Source: Acinetobacter pittii
GTDB taxonomy: Bacteria; Pseudomonadota; Gammaproteobacteria; Pseudomonadales; Moraxellaceae
Length of the DNA stretch: 64,000 bases
Direction of reading: 5' to 3'
Assembly: GCF_034067285.1 (NCBI RefSeq)
Contig: NZ_CP139286.1
Span: 248,001 to 312,000, forward strand
Below, in pieces: positions 43,640-53,099 of the stretch. A model generated the notes under the pieces. It made no database searches. It saw nothing but the letters and a program-made list of their open reading frames with translations, and was not told the DNA's origin. Made by a program: the position numbers and the translations under genes. Position 1 is the first letter of the stretch. Every line of letters starts with the position of its first letter.

Positions 43640-44539
43640 TTAGCCTTCATTTTTCTGAAAAGGCTCAATAATAGCCTTTATAACCGAGGGGTGTTGTAGA
43701 TACCCTAAAATCTCATGTGGCTGGTTAGCGAAAGTATAAATTTTCTGATTAATAATAGGCGGCTCAAAATTAAATGGAGCCTCGCATAATGGAAATGCGG
43801 TCAAAAAATCATCTTGTGAGTAAAAATTAAACCAATCACCATGGATACAGGGTGGTCTAGAAATTGGACTGGCAAGCTTGCTTTGAATCACGCGAAAAGA
43901 TAAAGGAGAAGCTAGCGTTATAAATCGTTTAATCGAAAACTGATAAGTAGGGTCCGAAAGAAGGTTAAAAGCAATAACCGAGCCGAGAGAATGAGCAACG
44001 ATAATATAATCTTCGTCTTCTCGCATTTTCTTTAAAATCCGCTCATTCACTTCCTGCATAAACTCAGGATTAGACAAATACATATATGTTTCAATTAAAA
44101 ACTGCTGGATCAAACTTTCATGCAATTTAGGGAAGTTATTTAAAAGTACGACTAGCTCTTTGAGTACGCGGTCTTTTACAAGCTGAGAAGTGAGATAAAG
44201 TCGTTCCGAAAAGCTTTTTTCAGCTGGATCTGTTGCTGGAGGTAATAAGGGAACAAATGGGGTGTGTTCTTTAGCTGGGGGATTGTTGTGATGGAAGTGA
44301 ATGGGCAAATAATTATTTAAAAATGATTTAGGTAATAACGTATTAAGGTCTAATTGATTGCTTAATTGATATTTAGTCATTAGGTCGCCATAAAACGGCA
44401 TATGAATATGAAGATCGCGGACATTAATTTTGCAAGGCATTTGTTTTAGGCCGAGCTTAAATACTTTTAACCAATGCTCTTTCAAGCGATGTGCTGTGTA
44501 GTTTTGTTGATTCATCCCGTGGATAAATATAATTTTCAT
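43640..44539 (-). CDS. Alpha/beta-hydrolase, lipase-like
   Basis: 299-aa protein with a lipase-like alpha/beta-hydrolase core. KIIFIHGMNQQNY (about 2-14) is the oxyanion-hole strand. IIVAHSLGSVIAFNLLS (about 180-196) holds the nucleophile Ser in a GxSxG-like motif (AHSLGS). An Asp or Glu and a His near the C-terminus (QPHEILGYLQHPSV) could complete the triad. No signal peptide, so cytoplasmic. ATG 44539 is chosen over the in-frame TTG 44548. Substrate unknown. Confidence 0.75.
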   Translation of the reverse strand: MKIIFIHGMNQQNYTAHRLKEHWLKVFKLGLKQMPCKINVRDLHIHMPFYGDLMTKYQLSNQLDLNTLLPKSFLNNYLPIHFHHNNPPAKEHTPFVPLLPPATDPAEKSFSERLYLTSQLVKDRVLKELVVLLNNFPKLHESLIQQFLIETYMYLSNPEFMQEVNERILKKMREDEDYIIVAHSLGSVIAFNLLSDPTYQFSIKRFITLASPLSFRVIQSKLASPISRPPCIHGDWFNFYSQDDFLTAFPLCEAPFNFEPPIINQKIYTFANQPHEILGYLQHPSVIKAIIEPFQKNEG

Positions 44540-44611
44540 TCTATACAAGATTTTGTTTTTAATATAAATTTCAATCTACAACGGTATCTTGTCGAAAACC
44601 AGTATGTAGGC

Positions 44612-44646
44612 AAAAAAAAGTGTAGCTTTTTGCTACACTTTTTTCA
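44612..44646 (-). terminator. Terminator of the amino-acid permease
   Basis: AAAAAAGTGTAGC with GCTACACTTTTTT (44612-44646), loop TTTTT; T run on both strands, 12 bp past the permease stop on minus. Confidence 0.9.
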
Positions 44647-44657
44647 CAACAATAAGT

Positions 44658-46079
44658 TTAGGCCTTATTGCGGTAAAAAATAAAATAACTGAGATAGCAT
44701 AAAGCTGTGAAAATTAGACAGCCTACAAAACCGGCACGCATTTCAGGATCTGCTGCCATACTTAAACAAGTAATAAAACAGAAAACGAAACCTAAAATTG
44801 GCACAATAGGGAATAGAGGGGCAGCATATTGTAAGTCTTTAACCGTATGGCCTGATCGATACCATTGGCGACGGAAATTGAACTGACTTAAACAAATACT
44901 CATCCATACAATGACCATAGTAAAAGCCGCAACACCAAGCAGATTTTTAAAAATAGTCTCTGGTGCAAATTGCTCTGATAACAAACCCGGAATGGCACCG
45001 AACATCGTTACCACTAGAGCTACAATCGGTGTTCCACTTTTTGATAGAGTGGCAAATACGCTAGGCAGTAATTTTTGTTCCGACAGTGACCACATCATAC
45101 GTGAAGCAGCATAAAGTCCAGAGTTTGCTGCCGAAAGCAGAGCTGTAATAATTACAAACCTAATAATGCCATCCGCATATGGAATGCCAATATAATTAAA
45201 TACAGTAACGAAAGGGCTGCTACTTACGCCATCACCGCCTAAGCCAGCAAGTTGGAAAGGAAGCAAAGCACTAATAACAATGATAGTACCTACAAAGAAA
45301 ATAAGTAGACGCCAGATTGCAGCATTAATTGCTTTTGGAACATTTTGAGCCGGATCTTTTGTTTCACCTGCTGCTACACCAATTAATTCGGTTCCTGAGA
45401 AAGCAAAATTAACAATTAACATGGTTGTAAAAATAGGAATTAAACCATGAGGAAACCAGCCTTGAGCTGTCAGATTGCTAAATAGAGGAGCAGTTTGGGA
45501 ACCATGGAATGGAATTAAACCAAAAATTGCTAATAAGCCCAGCACAATAAAGGCAATGACGGTAATGACTTTAACAAGGGCTAGCCAGAATTCAGATTCA
45601 GCGAAAATACGAGTTGAACTAATATTTAAGCCAAAAATAGTAACCGCAAAAATAATTGTCCAAATCCACATTGAAATATGCGGGAACCATTCTTGCATGA
45701 GTAGAGCCGCGGCTGTGAATTCGGTTCCAAGCGTTGCCGTCCAAGTTAGCCAGTACATCCAAGAAATCATGTAGCCCGTACTTGGACTAATATATTTTTT
45801 GGCATATGCACCGAAAGACCCTGAAACAGGCATGTGTACAGCGAGTTCTCCTAGGCAGAGCATAACCATGTAAGCGATCGCGCCACCAAGAATATAGGCA
45901 ATAATTGCGCCAATAGCTCCAGTTTGTGAAATGACTTCCCCTGAACCTAAAAATAGACCAGTTCCGATCGCTCCGCCCAGTGATAACATCACAAGATGGC
46001 GAGTACTCATGGCTCTTTTTAAAGGTGCAGTACTGTTCTGATGCTGATGAGCATCTAGTTGATTGTCAGATGGCTGCAT
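44658..46079 (-). CDS. Amino-acid permease (APC superfamily)
   Basis: 473-aa inner-membrane permease of the AAT family (GABA, proline or aromatic amino-acid type), with twelve hydrophobic segments. Visible: STRHLVMLSLGGAIGTGLFL (about 24-43), SGSFGAYAKKYISPSTGYMI and FAFSGTELIGVAAGETKDPA, all family hallmarks. The exact substrate cannot be told. Starts at 46079 and 46088 are both possible, and neither has a clear ribosome binding site; the more distal TTG 46130 is unlikely. An inverted repeat lies just upstream. Confidence 0.85.
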   Translation of the reverse strand: MQPSDNQLDAHQHQNSTAPLKRAMSTRHLVMLSLGGAIGTGLFLGSGEVISQTGAIGAIIAYILGGAIAYMVMLCLGELAVHMPVSGSFGAYAKKYISPSTGYMISWMYWLTWTATLGTEFTAAALLMQEWFPHISMWIWTIIFAVTIFGLNISSTRIFAESEFWLALVKVITVIAFIVLGLLAIFGLIPFHGSQTAPLFSNLTAQGWFPHGLIPIFTTMLIVNFAFSGTELIGVAAGETKDPAQNVPKAINAAIWRLLIFFVGTIIVISALLPFQLAGLGGDGVSSSPFVTVFNYIGIPYADGIIRFVIITALLSAANSGLYAASRMMWSLSEQKLLPSVFATLSKSGTPIVALVVTMFGAIPGLLSEQFAPETIFKNLLGVAAFTMVIVWMSICLSQFNFRRQWYRSGHTVKDLQYAAPLFPIVPILGFVFCFITCLSMAADPEMRAGFVGCLIFTALCYLSYFIFYRNKA

Positions 46080-46108
46080 ATTACACATTGAGAGAATTAA
46101 GAAAGACG

Positions 46109-46126
46109 CTATTTTAGATAAAATAG
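46109..46126. promoter_or_regulatory. Inverted repeat upstream of the permease gene
   Basis: CTATTTTA (46109-46116), spacer GA, TAAAATAG (46119-46126). Perfect 8-bp arms, 21-47 bp before the candidate ATGs. It could be an operator or contain an AT-rich -10. Confidence 0.4.
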
Positions 46127-46207
46127 ACAAATGTGCAATCTAGAAAGAGATAAAGAATAAACAGTAAGGTGACGAGAGAGTCTTTTAATAATTATTAAAG
46201 CAGAATA

Positions 46208-46283
46208 TGGCGTCCCTACGGGGATTCGAACCCCGGTTACCGCCGTGAAAGGGCGATGTCCTAGGCCTCTAGACGATAGGGAC
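46208..46283 (-). tRNA. tRNA-Glu (TTC), copy 3
   Basis: Same 76-nt sequence as copies 1 and 2, encoded CCA at 46208-46210. It follows tRNA-Ala by 25 bp on minus and is probably cotranscribed with it. The bases just 5' of it (ATGAGGCAAACA) resemble those 5' of copy 1 (ATGAGGCATACA), which suggests duplication. Confidence 0.96.
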
Positions 46284-46308
46284 TTGATGAGGCAAACACA
46301 AAGGAGCG

Positions 46309-46384
46309 TGGTGGAGTCAAGCGGGATCGAACCGCTGACCTCTACAATGCCATTGTAGCGCTCTACCAACTGAGCTATGACCCC
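46309..46384 (-). tRNA. tRNA-Ala (GGC)
   Basis: 76 nt on minus with encoded CCA (46309-46311). Anticodon arm CTACA-ATGGCAT-TGTAG gives GGC. The acceptor GGGGTCA/TGACTCC contains the G3-U70 pair recognised by alanyl-tRNA synthetase. First gene of a tRNA-Ala/tRNA-Glu unit downstream of gltX. Confidence 0.96.
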
Positions 46385-46389
46385 AGTTT

Positions 46390-46429
46390 GTGTGAGCGCA
46401 ATCTTAGGGTGAATGCGCTCACACGTCAA
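46390..46429 (-). promoter_or_regulatory. tRNA-Ala/tRNA-Glu promoter bracketed by an inverted repeat
   Basis: On minus, TTGACG (-35, 46424-46429), 17-bp spacer, TAAGAT (-10, 46401-46406). A perfect 11-bp inverted repeat GTGTGAGCGCA/TGCGCTCACAC (46390-46400, 46414-46424) brackets the -10. It has no T run, so it is not an ordinary gltX terminator. Confidence 0.6.
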
Positions 46430-46441
46430 CAAAAAAATGAA

Positions 46442-47950
46442 TTAAACTTCGCTAGTTGCGTCATTTTTCGGCAATTTTAAGCTCTCATTGAGTTTTTCCC
46501 AATTTTTAACTTCTTTCTTACTTGGTGCACCCACAATTTCTAGGGCATGACGTAAGCGAGCGAAAGTTAAATCAGGTCCAAGCGTAACCATTGACTGCAT
46601 AACTGGTGTTGAGCTCGTTGAACCGGCAATTGCAATAAAGAACGCTGGCATAAAATCACGTAATTTAATGCCCATCTGATTTGCAAGATCCATTAGGGTT
46701 TGGCTAACGGTGTCATTATTCCAAGTAAATTGGCCTTCAAGACGCCAAATTGCAAATTGCAAACTTTGACGAACTTGCTCTTGAGTCAATTTTTTACTTT
46801 CAAACATTTCTGCTGTGATTTGTGGCATATGGTTGAAATAGAAACCAGCCCAATTCACAGCTTCTGAAAGTAAATTAATACGTGGTTGAATAGCGGCAGC
46901 AATATCTTCTAAAGTGCTGCGATCACTCTTCCATGTTAATAAGCGGTCTAATAATTGACCTGGAGTTAACCCTTTGATCCATTGACCGTTAAGCCAGTTC
47001 AATTTTTCAACGTCAAAAATTGGTCCGCCTAGTGATACACGTTGAATGTCAAAGTTATCCATCATGTCTTGTAATGTGAAAACTTCTCTTTCATCTGGCA
47101 TTGACCAACCCATACGGCCTAAATAATTTAACAAGGCTTCTGGTAATACACCGATATCGCGGTAGTAGTTAATTGATGTTGGGTTTTTACGTTTAGATAG
47201 TTTTGATTTATCTGGGTTGCGCAACAATGGCATATGGCAAAGTGTTGGCATTTCCCAACCAAAATATTGGTAAAGCAATTGATGCTTTGGTGCAGATGGG
47301 AGCCATTCTTCACCACGCAATACATGAGTGATTTCCATTAAATGGTCATCAACAACGTTAGCTAAATGGTAAGTTGGTAAGCCATCTGTTTTAAGAAGAA
47401 CTTGCATATCGACTTGTGCCCAAGGAATTTCAACCTCTCCACGGAGCAAGTCATTAAATTTACAAACACCTTCTTCAGGCACTTTCATACGAATGACATG
47501 AGGTTCACCCGCTTCAAGACGGCGAGTCACTTCTTCTTGAGAAAGCTTTAAGCCGCGGCCATCATATTTTGGTGTTTCGCCACGTGCTTGTTGTTCCGCA
47601 CGCATCTGGTCAAGTTCTTCTGCTGTTGCAAAACAGTAAAAAGCATGACCTTTTTCAACAAGTTCTAATGCGTATTGCTTATAAATTCCCATACGTTCAG
47701 ATTGACGATATGGTGCATGCGGACCACCTACATCTGGACCTTCAGACCAATTTAAACCTAACCAACGTAATGAATCCAAAATCATTTTTTCAGATTCTGG
47801 TGTAGAACGAAGTTGGTCTGTATCTTCAATCCTTAAAATAAATTCTCCACCATGTTGTTTTGCAAAACACATGTTAAATAAAGCAATGTAGGCTGTGCCG
47901 ACATGAGGAAAACCAGTAGGGGAAGGTGCAATACGAGTACGAACTTTCAT
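46442..47950 (-). CDS. gltX: Glutamyl-tRNA synthetase
   Basis: 502-aa class I synthetase that charges tRNA-Glu. The HIGH-type motif is [14 protein letters not shown] (about 8-21). The KMSKS-type motif is [13 protein letters not shown] (about 248-260). The C-terminal anticodon-binding domain (from about 320) fits the discriminating or non-discriminating bacterial type. It is followed by tRNA-Ala and its cognate tRNA-Glu on the same strand, though these have their own promoter. Confidence 0.97.
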   Translation of the reverse strand: MKVRTRIAPSPTGFPHVGTAYIALFNMCFAKQHGGEFILRIEDTDQLRSTPESEKMILDSLRWLGLNWSEGPDVGGPHAPYRQSERMGIYKQYALELVEKGHAFYCFATAEELDQMRAEQQARGETPKYDGRGLKLSQEEVTRRLEAGEPHVIRMKVPEEGVCKFNDLLRGEVEIPWAQVDMQVLLKTDGLPTYHLANVVDDHLMEITHVLRGEEWLPSAPKHQLLYQYFGWEMPTLCHMPLLRNPDKSKLSKRKNPTSINYYRDIGVLPEALLNYLGRMGWSMPDEREVFTLQDMMDNFDIQRVSLGGPIFDVEKLNWLNGQWIKGLTPGQLLDRLLTWKSDRSTLEDIAAAIQPRINLLSEAVNWAGFYFNHMPQITAEMFESKKLTQEQVRQSLQFAIWRLEGQFTWNNDTVSQTLMDLANQMGIKLRDFMPAFFIAIAGSTSSTPVMQSMVTLGPDLTFARLRHALEIVGAPSKKEVKNWEKLNESLKLPKNDATSEV

Positions 47951-47989
47951 AGATAAAGGGTCAGAATAAAAATTGAAACTATTATAACG

Positions 47990-48034
47990 AAAAAGCCCAG
48001 TATTCTGACGTTTTATTTAACGTCAGTCTGGGCT
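47990..48034 (-). terminator. Terminator of the small secreted-protein gene
   Basis: On minus, AGCCCAG and CTGACGTT pair with AACGTCAG and CTGGGCT around a six-base loop (47990-48034), then a T run. It lies between the small gene and gltX. Confidence 0.8.
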
Positions 48035-48066
48035 AAAACTGAAACGAAGAGGGGGTGTTTCAGATT

Positions 48067-48366
48067 TTAAGAAGCATGCGGCTGAAAGATTGCCTGAACA
48101 AAACGTGAAAAACGCTCATGTTGTGCAGCTAGAAAATTTTGAGTTGGTGTAACGCGAATCGTATTTAGAACTTTAAGTTCATCATTTGTAGACGGTAACA
48201 CAATAGGGTTGCGTTTTTGTTGATCTAAAGCTTTTTCAATAAGTGAAGTTTGCTTATCTGAACCAGTTTTATTTGGAGTATCTTTAAGTACTGCTGCTGC
48301 AGAGAACTGTGATGCCAAGCCCAGCACCAAACTTAAGCTTAACGCTTTTCCATAATGAATTTTCAT
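48067..48366 (-). CDS. Small exported protein of unknown function
   Basis: 99 aa. Signal peptide at the N-terminus (KIHYGKALSLSLVLGLASQF then SAAA, likely cut after residue 25). The mature part is polar and basic (LKDTPNKTGSDKQTSLIEKA and ATPTQNFLA-like stretches), mostly helical, with no Cys. I recognise no family. Upstream GGGGATGATTAACA on minus is a weak ribosome binding site. Monocistronic. Confidence 0.6.
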   Translation of the reverse strand: MKIHYGKALSLSLVLGLASQFSAAAVLKDTPNKTGSDKQTSLIEKALDQQKRNPIVLPSTNDELKVLNTIRVTPTQNFLAAQHERFSRFVQAIFQPHAS

Positions 48367-48764
48367 TGTTAATCATCCCCTCTGTTCATTACATTTCATC
48401 TATTTTTTGAGTTTAACAAAATGTAAAATTACGGTAATACTACGATTTAAACATAAATCTTAATAAAAAAGTTGAACTGTGTCACAATTTTTACAAAATT
48501 TACCTATATTTTAATCTGGTCGACTTAAATGTAAACCATATGTATCCTTTGCACTTCATTATTTATCAAATTAATGTGTAGATAAAGTGAAGGTCCTAAA
48601 TAAGTTGTAAGAATAATTACAAAATTTTTCAAAAATGAATAACTCAGACATTCTAAAGTATATCTTTAAAAAAGATTAGTAATAAAGATATAAATATAAG
48701 TAATTGATTGTAAAAAATAAAATTAAAAATATAGTAAAACTAAAATGAATGATGGATTTTGTAA
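48367..48764. other. AT-rich divergent spacer before sbp
   Basis: No gene is supported. It must hold promoters for the small exported protein (minus) and sbp (plus). ATCTTT half-sites occur at 48662-48667 (plus) and, inverted, at 48671-48676 and 48684-48689; the longest pair is TATATCTTT/AAAGATATA (48659-48667, 48684-48692). They are about 75-105 bp before the sbp ATG, a good position for a CysB-type activator. Confidence 0.45.
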
Positions 48765-49766
48765 ATGAAAAAAATATCAATAATGGCTGTCGCTTTGTAT
48801 ATAGGAATGGCGTTAACAGCAGCTCAAGCAGCTACTTCTTTTTTAAATGTCTCTTATGACCCGACGCGGGAGTTTTATCAAGAATATAATCAGGCTTTTG
48901 GTAAGTTTTGGAAACAGCGGACAGGGCAAGATGTTGAATTTAAACAATCGCATGGGGGATCTGGTAAACAGGCTCGTGCAGTAGCAACAGGGCTTGAGGC
49001 TGATGTAGTAACGTTAGCACTTGCGAATGACATTGACGAGATTGTGAAAGCTGGTTTTATTCAGCCAAATTGGCAAAAAGAATTTCCAAATAACTCGGCG
49101 CCCTATACTTCAACTGTCGTATTTCTAGTGCGAAAGGGTAATCCAAAAAACATACGCGACTGGAATGATTTAACAAAACCGGGAATAGAAATTATTACAC
49201 CTAACCCTAAAACAGGTGGCGCACCGCGTTGGATTTATCTCTCTGCGTGGGGATATGCTTTAAAACAGCCGGGTGGAAATGATGCTAAAGCTCGTGAGCT
49301 GGTTAAAAAGCTTTATCACAATGTGAAAGTGCTTGATTCAGGAGCACGTGGTTCACTTACAACATTTGCTGAACGTGGCATTGGTGATGTTTTATTGTCT
49401 TGGGAAAATGAAGCATTATTGGCAACTAAAGGACTAGATAAAGATAAATATGAAATTGTTTATCCATCAATTTCGATTTTAGCTGAACCATCTGTCGCGA
49501 TTGTAGATAAAACCGTAGATAAAGATGGAAACCGAACTTTAGCAAAAGGCTATTTAAACTTTTTATATTCACCTTTAGGCCAAGAATTGGCTGCTAAACA
49601 TTATTTCCGACCGCGTAATGCTCAAGTAGCTGCGAAATATGCAGCGCAATTCCCAAAAATTAAATTATTTACCATTAATGATGTATTCGGTGGCTGGGCT
49701 AAAGCACAGAAAACTCATTTTGCAAATGGCGCTATTTTTGATCAAATTTATGGTGGCAAACAGTAA
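48765..49766 (+). CDS. sbp: Periplasmic sulfate-binding protein
   Basis: 333-aa solute-binding protein of the sulfate/thiosulfate ABC uptake system. Signal peptide about 1-22 (MALTAAQA cut site). The mature start [20 protein letters not shown] and the ligand region [20 protein letters not shown] (about 60-79) are Sbp hallmarks, as is [11 protein letters not shown]. No permease or ATPase gene is adjacent, so it must work with transporter parts encoded elsewhere. CysP is a close alternative. Confidence 0.92.
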   Translation: MKKISIMAVALYIGMALTAAQAATSFLNVSYDPTREFYQEYNQAFGKFWKQRTGQDVEFKQSHGGSGKQARAVATGLEADVVTLALANDIDEIVKAGFIQPNWQKEFPNNSAPYTSTVVFLVRKGNPKNIRDWNDLTKPGIEIITPNPKTGGAPRWIYLSAWGYALKQPGGNDAKARELVKKLYHNVKVLDSGARGSLTTFAERGIGDVLLSWENEALLATKGLDKDKYEIVYPSISILAEPSVAIVDKTVDKDGNRTLAKGYLNFLYSPLGQELAAKHYFRPRNAQVAAKYAAQFPKIKLFTINDVFGGWAKAQKTHFANGAIFDQIYGGKQ

Positions 49767-49821
49767 ATAGAATGTTTAAAAAATAGTAGTCCAAAAGAAA
49801 AGTTAAAAGCTAAATATTTAT

Positions 49822-49867
49822 AAAGAAAGTAAGCAAACTTAAAAAAGTGGGCTTGCTTTCTTTTTTT
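49822..49867 (+). terminator. Terminator of sbp
   Basis: AAAGAAAGTAAGC (49822-49834) with GCTTGCTTTCTTT (49851-49863, one G-T), then a T run. Confidence 0.85.
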
Positions 49868-49932
49868 GCTTAAAAAATGCTAATAAAACGGTTTTATCTA
49901 TGAAAAATTAATATTTTCCTACAAAAAGCCGT

Positions 49933-49961
49933 TTGGTGTTGGACATAAACAAGGTGATAAT
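49933..49961 (+). promoter_or_regulatory. Probable promoter of rsmH and the dcw segment
   Basis: TTGGTG (49933-49938), 17-bp spacer, GATAAT (49956-49961), about 35 bp before the rsmH ATG. No mraZ lies between. Confidence 0.5.
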
Positions 49962-49996
49962 GTGCAGTTACATTTTTACGCAATGATTTAACACCT

Positions 49997-50920
49997 ATGT
50001 CGCATATTTCTGTCTTACTTTTTGAGACCGTTGAGAGCTTATTGGCAGATCGCACAACAGGGGTGTATATCGATGCAACCTTCGGACGAGGTGGGCATAC
50101 ACGTTTATTGCTCTCGAAACTTGATGAAAATGCACGAGTGTATGCATTTGATAAAGACCCTCAAGCTTTGGAAGTTGCGGCTGCTTTGGCACAAGAAGAT
50201 CCAAGATTTACTATTATTCATGCCAGTTTTGCTGATATTAAAGAAAAAATGCAGGAAATTGGTGTGATGAGTGTTGATGGCATTATGGCTGACTTAGGGG
50301 TGTCATCTCCTCAACTCGACCAAGCTGAGCGTGGTTTCAGTTTTATGCAAGATGGTCCGTTAGACATGCGCATGGATAACTCTAAAGGATTAACTGCGGC
50401 TGAGTGGTTGCTTGAAATTGAAGAAGAACAATTGGCAAATATTATTTATCAATATGGCGAAGAACGTTATAGTCGACGTATTGCAAAAGCTATTAAACAG
50501 GCTGGAAGACTCGACACGACTGCACAGTTGGCAGAACTTGTTAAAACAGCTCATCCAAAATGGGAAAAACATAAGCATCCAGCCACACGTACATTTCAGG
50601 CAATTCGTATTGCTATTAATAAAGAACTAGATGATATTGAAGTATTTTTACCACAAGCTGTAGACTTGCTAAAACCAAAAGGACGTTTGTCTGTGATTAG
50701 CTTTCATTCTCTTGAAGATCGCTTGATCAAACAATTTATTCAAAAAGAATCGACTTTGGCAGAAGATTTTGGCTGGGGGATGCCACAGCAACAGGTAGAT
50801 ACAAGAAGGTTAAAGAAAATTTCACGGGTTCGTGCGAGTGAAGAAGAAGTAAAAGCGAATCCTCGTTCACGTAGTGCATGGCTTCGGGTTGCTGAACGCT
50901 TGGAACAAAAAGGCGCGTAA
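49997..50920 (+). CDS. rsmH: RsmH (MraW), 16S rRNA C1402 methyltransferase
   Basis: 307-aa SAM-dependent enzyme that N4-methylates C1402 of 16S rRNA. Visible: SAM motif YIDATFGRGGHTRLLLSKL (about 22-40), GIMADLGVSSPQLDQAERGF (about 95-114), FRQAIRIAIN-like segment and SVISFHSLEDRLIKQF. ATG 49997 lacks a good ribosome binding site. First gene of the dcw segment; overlaps ftsL by one base. Confidence 0.96.
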   Translation: MSHISVLLFETVESLLADRTTGVYIDATFGRGGHTRLLLSKLDENARVYAFDKDPQALEVAAALAQEDPRFTIIHASFADIKEKMQEIGVMSVDGIMADLGVSSPQLDQAERGFSFMQDGPLDMRMDNSKGLTAAEWLLEIEEEQLANIIYQYGEERYSRRIAKAIKQAGRLDTTAQLAELVKTAHPKWEKHKHPATRTFQAIRIAINKELDDIEVFLPQAVDLLKPKGRLSVISFHSLEDRLIKQFIQKESTLAEDFGWGMPQQQVDTRRLKKISRVRASEEEVKANPRSRSAWLRVAERLEQKGA

Positions 50921-51252
50921 TGAAAAGCAGTGATGAAATTGAAACCACCGAAAATAAAGTGGTGAAAAAAGTTGTGGTATATACCGTACTAGTGGCACTT
51001 GTTTTTATTAGTGCCATGATGGTGGTATTTCAAGTATTTGAATATCGTCATGATTATAGAGAGCTTAGCTCTTATATGCGTGAGCGTGATGATCTCAATG
51101 CTGAATGGGGGCGTTTGCTTATTGAGCAACAAACCTTCGGTGCAACAGCACAGATTGGTACGCGTGCTGTAACCCAACTACGGATGTTTTCGCCACCTGC
51201 TGCAGAAACGGTGGTAATTTCTTTACCGATGACCTCAGAGCAAAATAAGTAA
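50920..51252 (+). CDS. ftsL: FtsL, divisome protein
   Basis: 110-aa bitopic inner-membrane protein of the FtsQLB complex that activates septal peptidoglycan synthesis. Cytoplasmic residues 1-18, one hydrophobic helix (about 22-45), then a periplasmic coiled coil (YRELSSYMRERDDLNAEWGR). Sequence identity between FtsL proteins is low, so recognition rests on length, topology and position between rsmH and ftsI. Confidence 0.9.
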   Translation: MKSSDEIETTENKVVKKVVVYTVLVALVFISAMMVVFQVFEYRHDYRELSSYMRERDDLNAEWGRLLIEQQTFGATAQIGTRAVTQLRMFSPPAAETVVISLPMTSEQNK

Positions 51253-51263
51253 GGCCTTGCTGT

Positions 51264-53096
51264 ATGGTAGATAAGCGAACAAAGCAAACACGGAAAAAAC
51301 AGCAGTCTATTTCGGAAAAACCAACTCTTGCCTTTGATATGTGGCGGTTTTATCTGCTCTGGGCAACAGTACTGCTCTGTTTTGTTGTATTAATTGCACG
51401 TGCATTTTATGTGCAAGTCATTAATAAAGACTTTTTACAAAACAAGGCCAATGCCAATATTTTGCGTACGGAACGTATTGAGGCAATGCGTGGGGTGATT
51501 AGCGATCGCCATGGTGTGCCTTTAGCGATCAGTACTCCGATCATGAAAATCGTAATGGATCCGCGTGATTATTTTGATACTAAGCATTTATATGACGAAA
51601 TTACGGCAGAATTAAAGAAAGATCCGAATAATCGTAAGTTAAAACGCCAATTACCAGATAAAAACCTGAATCTTGATGAATTGGCTGATGTGGTTGGCTT
51701 AGACCGTGCCGATCTTAAGAAACAGATGAATGCACGTCCACGTTCTCGTTATTTAGTTTTGAAAAAAGAAGTGCCACCACAACAGGCAGATCTGATTACA
51801 AAGGGTAACTTCCAAGGCGTTTATGCCGAGAAAACATATAAACGTTATTATCCTCAACCACAGCCAAATGCTCAGATTATTGGTCTAACAAATAGCGAAG
51901 GCCAAGGGATTGAAGGCTTGGAAATGCAGTTGAATAAACAACTGTCAGGTGTGGATGGTGAGCAAAAAATTATTCGTGATAAACGTGGTAACCGCTTAAA
52001 AGTTTCAGAGGTTATTCGTGAAGGTGAGCCAGGCGAAAACATCACTTTAAGTATCGACTCTCGTTTGCAATATATTATGTATCGTGAGTTGACTGCTGCT
52101 GGCGTTGCAAATAATGCCCGTTCGGCAACAGCAATCGCTGTAGATGTTAAAACAGGTGAAATTCTGGCAATGACCAGTTGGCCATCTTATAACCCGAATG
52201 ATAAAAACGGCTTATCTAATAAAGATGCTATGCGTAACCGCGGTGCGATTGATATGTTCGAACCGGGTTCTACCATGAAGCCTTTTACGATTTCTGCTGC
52301 GCTCGAAACTGGAAAATACACACCAAATACGATTGTCAACACTTCACCTGGTTCAATGCGTTTAGGTTGGCATACCATTCGCGATACACATAACTATGGT
52401 GCTTTGACGGTTAGTGGCGTAATTATCAAGTCATCAAACGTAGGTTCGGCAAAAATTGCGTTATCACTTCCTAAGGAAACATTACCGAGCTTCTTTAATC
52501 GTGCTGGCTTTGGTAAACGTTCTGCTGTGAAGTTCCCTGGCGAAAGCTCTGGTTTAGTGCTTCCCGTAAGCAAATTAAACTCTTCTCAAATCGGTACTAT
52601 GGCTTATGGTTATGGTCTAAACGCAACTATTCTCCAGTTGGCGCAAGGCTATGCAATGCTTGCAAACCATGGGGTGAAAATGCCTTTAAGCCTACATAAG
52701 CTCGATCAAGCACCGAAAGGTGAGCAAGTTCTTGCTCCAAAAATTGCTGATCAGGTTTTGCTTATGCTCGAGCAAGTAACTATGCCGGGTGGTACTGCCA
52801 AACAAGCTAATATTCCGGGTTATCGTGTTGGCGGTAAAACGGGTACGGCTCATAAACTTCGTGCAGACCGCAAAGGTTATTCAAATAATGAATACCGTGC
52901 TTTATTTGCAGGTGTAGCTCCGATTAGCGATCCTCGTTTAGCAGTTATTGTCGTTGTTGAAAATCCACAAGGTCGTTATTACGGTGGTTTGGTTGCGGCC
53001 CCTGTTTTTGCACGCATTATGCAAGAATCATTGCGTTTAATGAATGTGCCGCTTGATAAGCCCCTTGATACTTCAGTAAATCCTATTCGCAGGTAA
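51264..53096 (+). CDS. ftsI: FtsI, penicillin-binding protein 3
   Basis: 610-aa septal transpeptidase. One N-terminal membrane anchor (about 30-50), a pedestal domain, then the transpeptidase with SxxK (EPGSTMKPF), SxN (KSSNVGSA) and KTG (VGGKTGTAHK). All active-site motifs are intact. Target of beta-lactams. 11 bp after ftsL and 3 bp before murE, in one transcript. Confidence 0.97.
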   Translation: MVDKRTKQTRKKQQSISEKPTLAFDMWRFYLLWATVLLCFVVLIARAFYVQVINKDFLQNKANANILRTERIEAMRGVISDRHGVPLAISTPIMKIVMDPRDYFDTKHLYDEITAELKKDPNNRKLKRQLPDKNLNLDELADVVGLDRADLKKQMNARPRSRYLVLKKEVPPQQADLITKGNFQGVYAEKTYKRYYPQPQPNAQIIGLTNSEGQGIEGLEMQLNKQLSGVDGEQKIIRDKRGNRLKVSEVIREGEPGENITLSIDSRLQYIMYRELTAAGVANNARSATAIAVDVKTGEILAMTSWPSYNPNDKNGLSNKDAMRNRGAIDMFEPGSTMKPFTISAALETGKYTPNTIVNTSPGSMRLGWHTIRDTHNYGALTVSGVIIKSSNVGSAKIALSLPKETLPSFFNRAGFGKRSAVKFPGESSGLVLPVSKLNSSQIGTMAYGYGLNATILQLAQGYAMLANHGVKMPLSLHKLDQAPKGEQVLAPKIADQVLLMLEQVTMPGGTAKQANIPGYRVGGKTGTAHKLRADRKGYSNNEYRALFAGVAPISDPRLAVIVVVENPQGRYYGGLVAAPVFARIMQESLRLMNVPLDKPLDTSVNPIRR

Positions 53097-53099
53097 GCT

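Noticed and set aside
46109-46432. Open frame covering tRNA-Ala and tRNA-Glu copy 3
   Set aside because: Produced by the tRNA sequences; no ribosome binding site.
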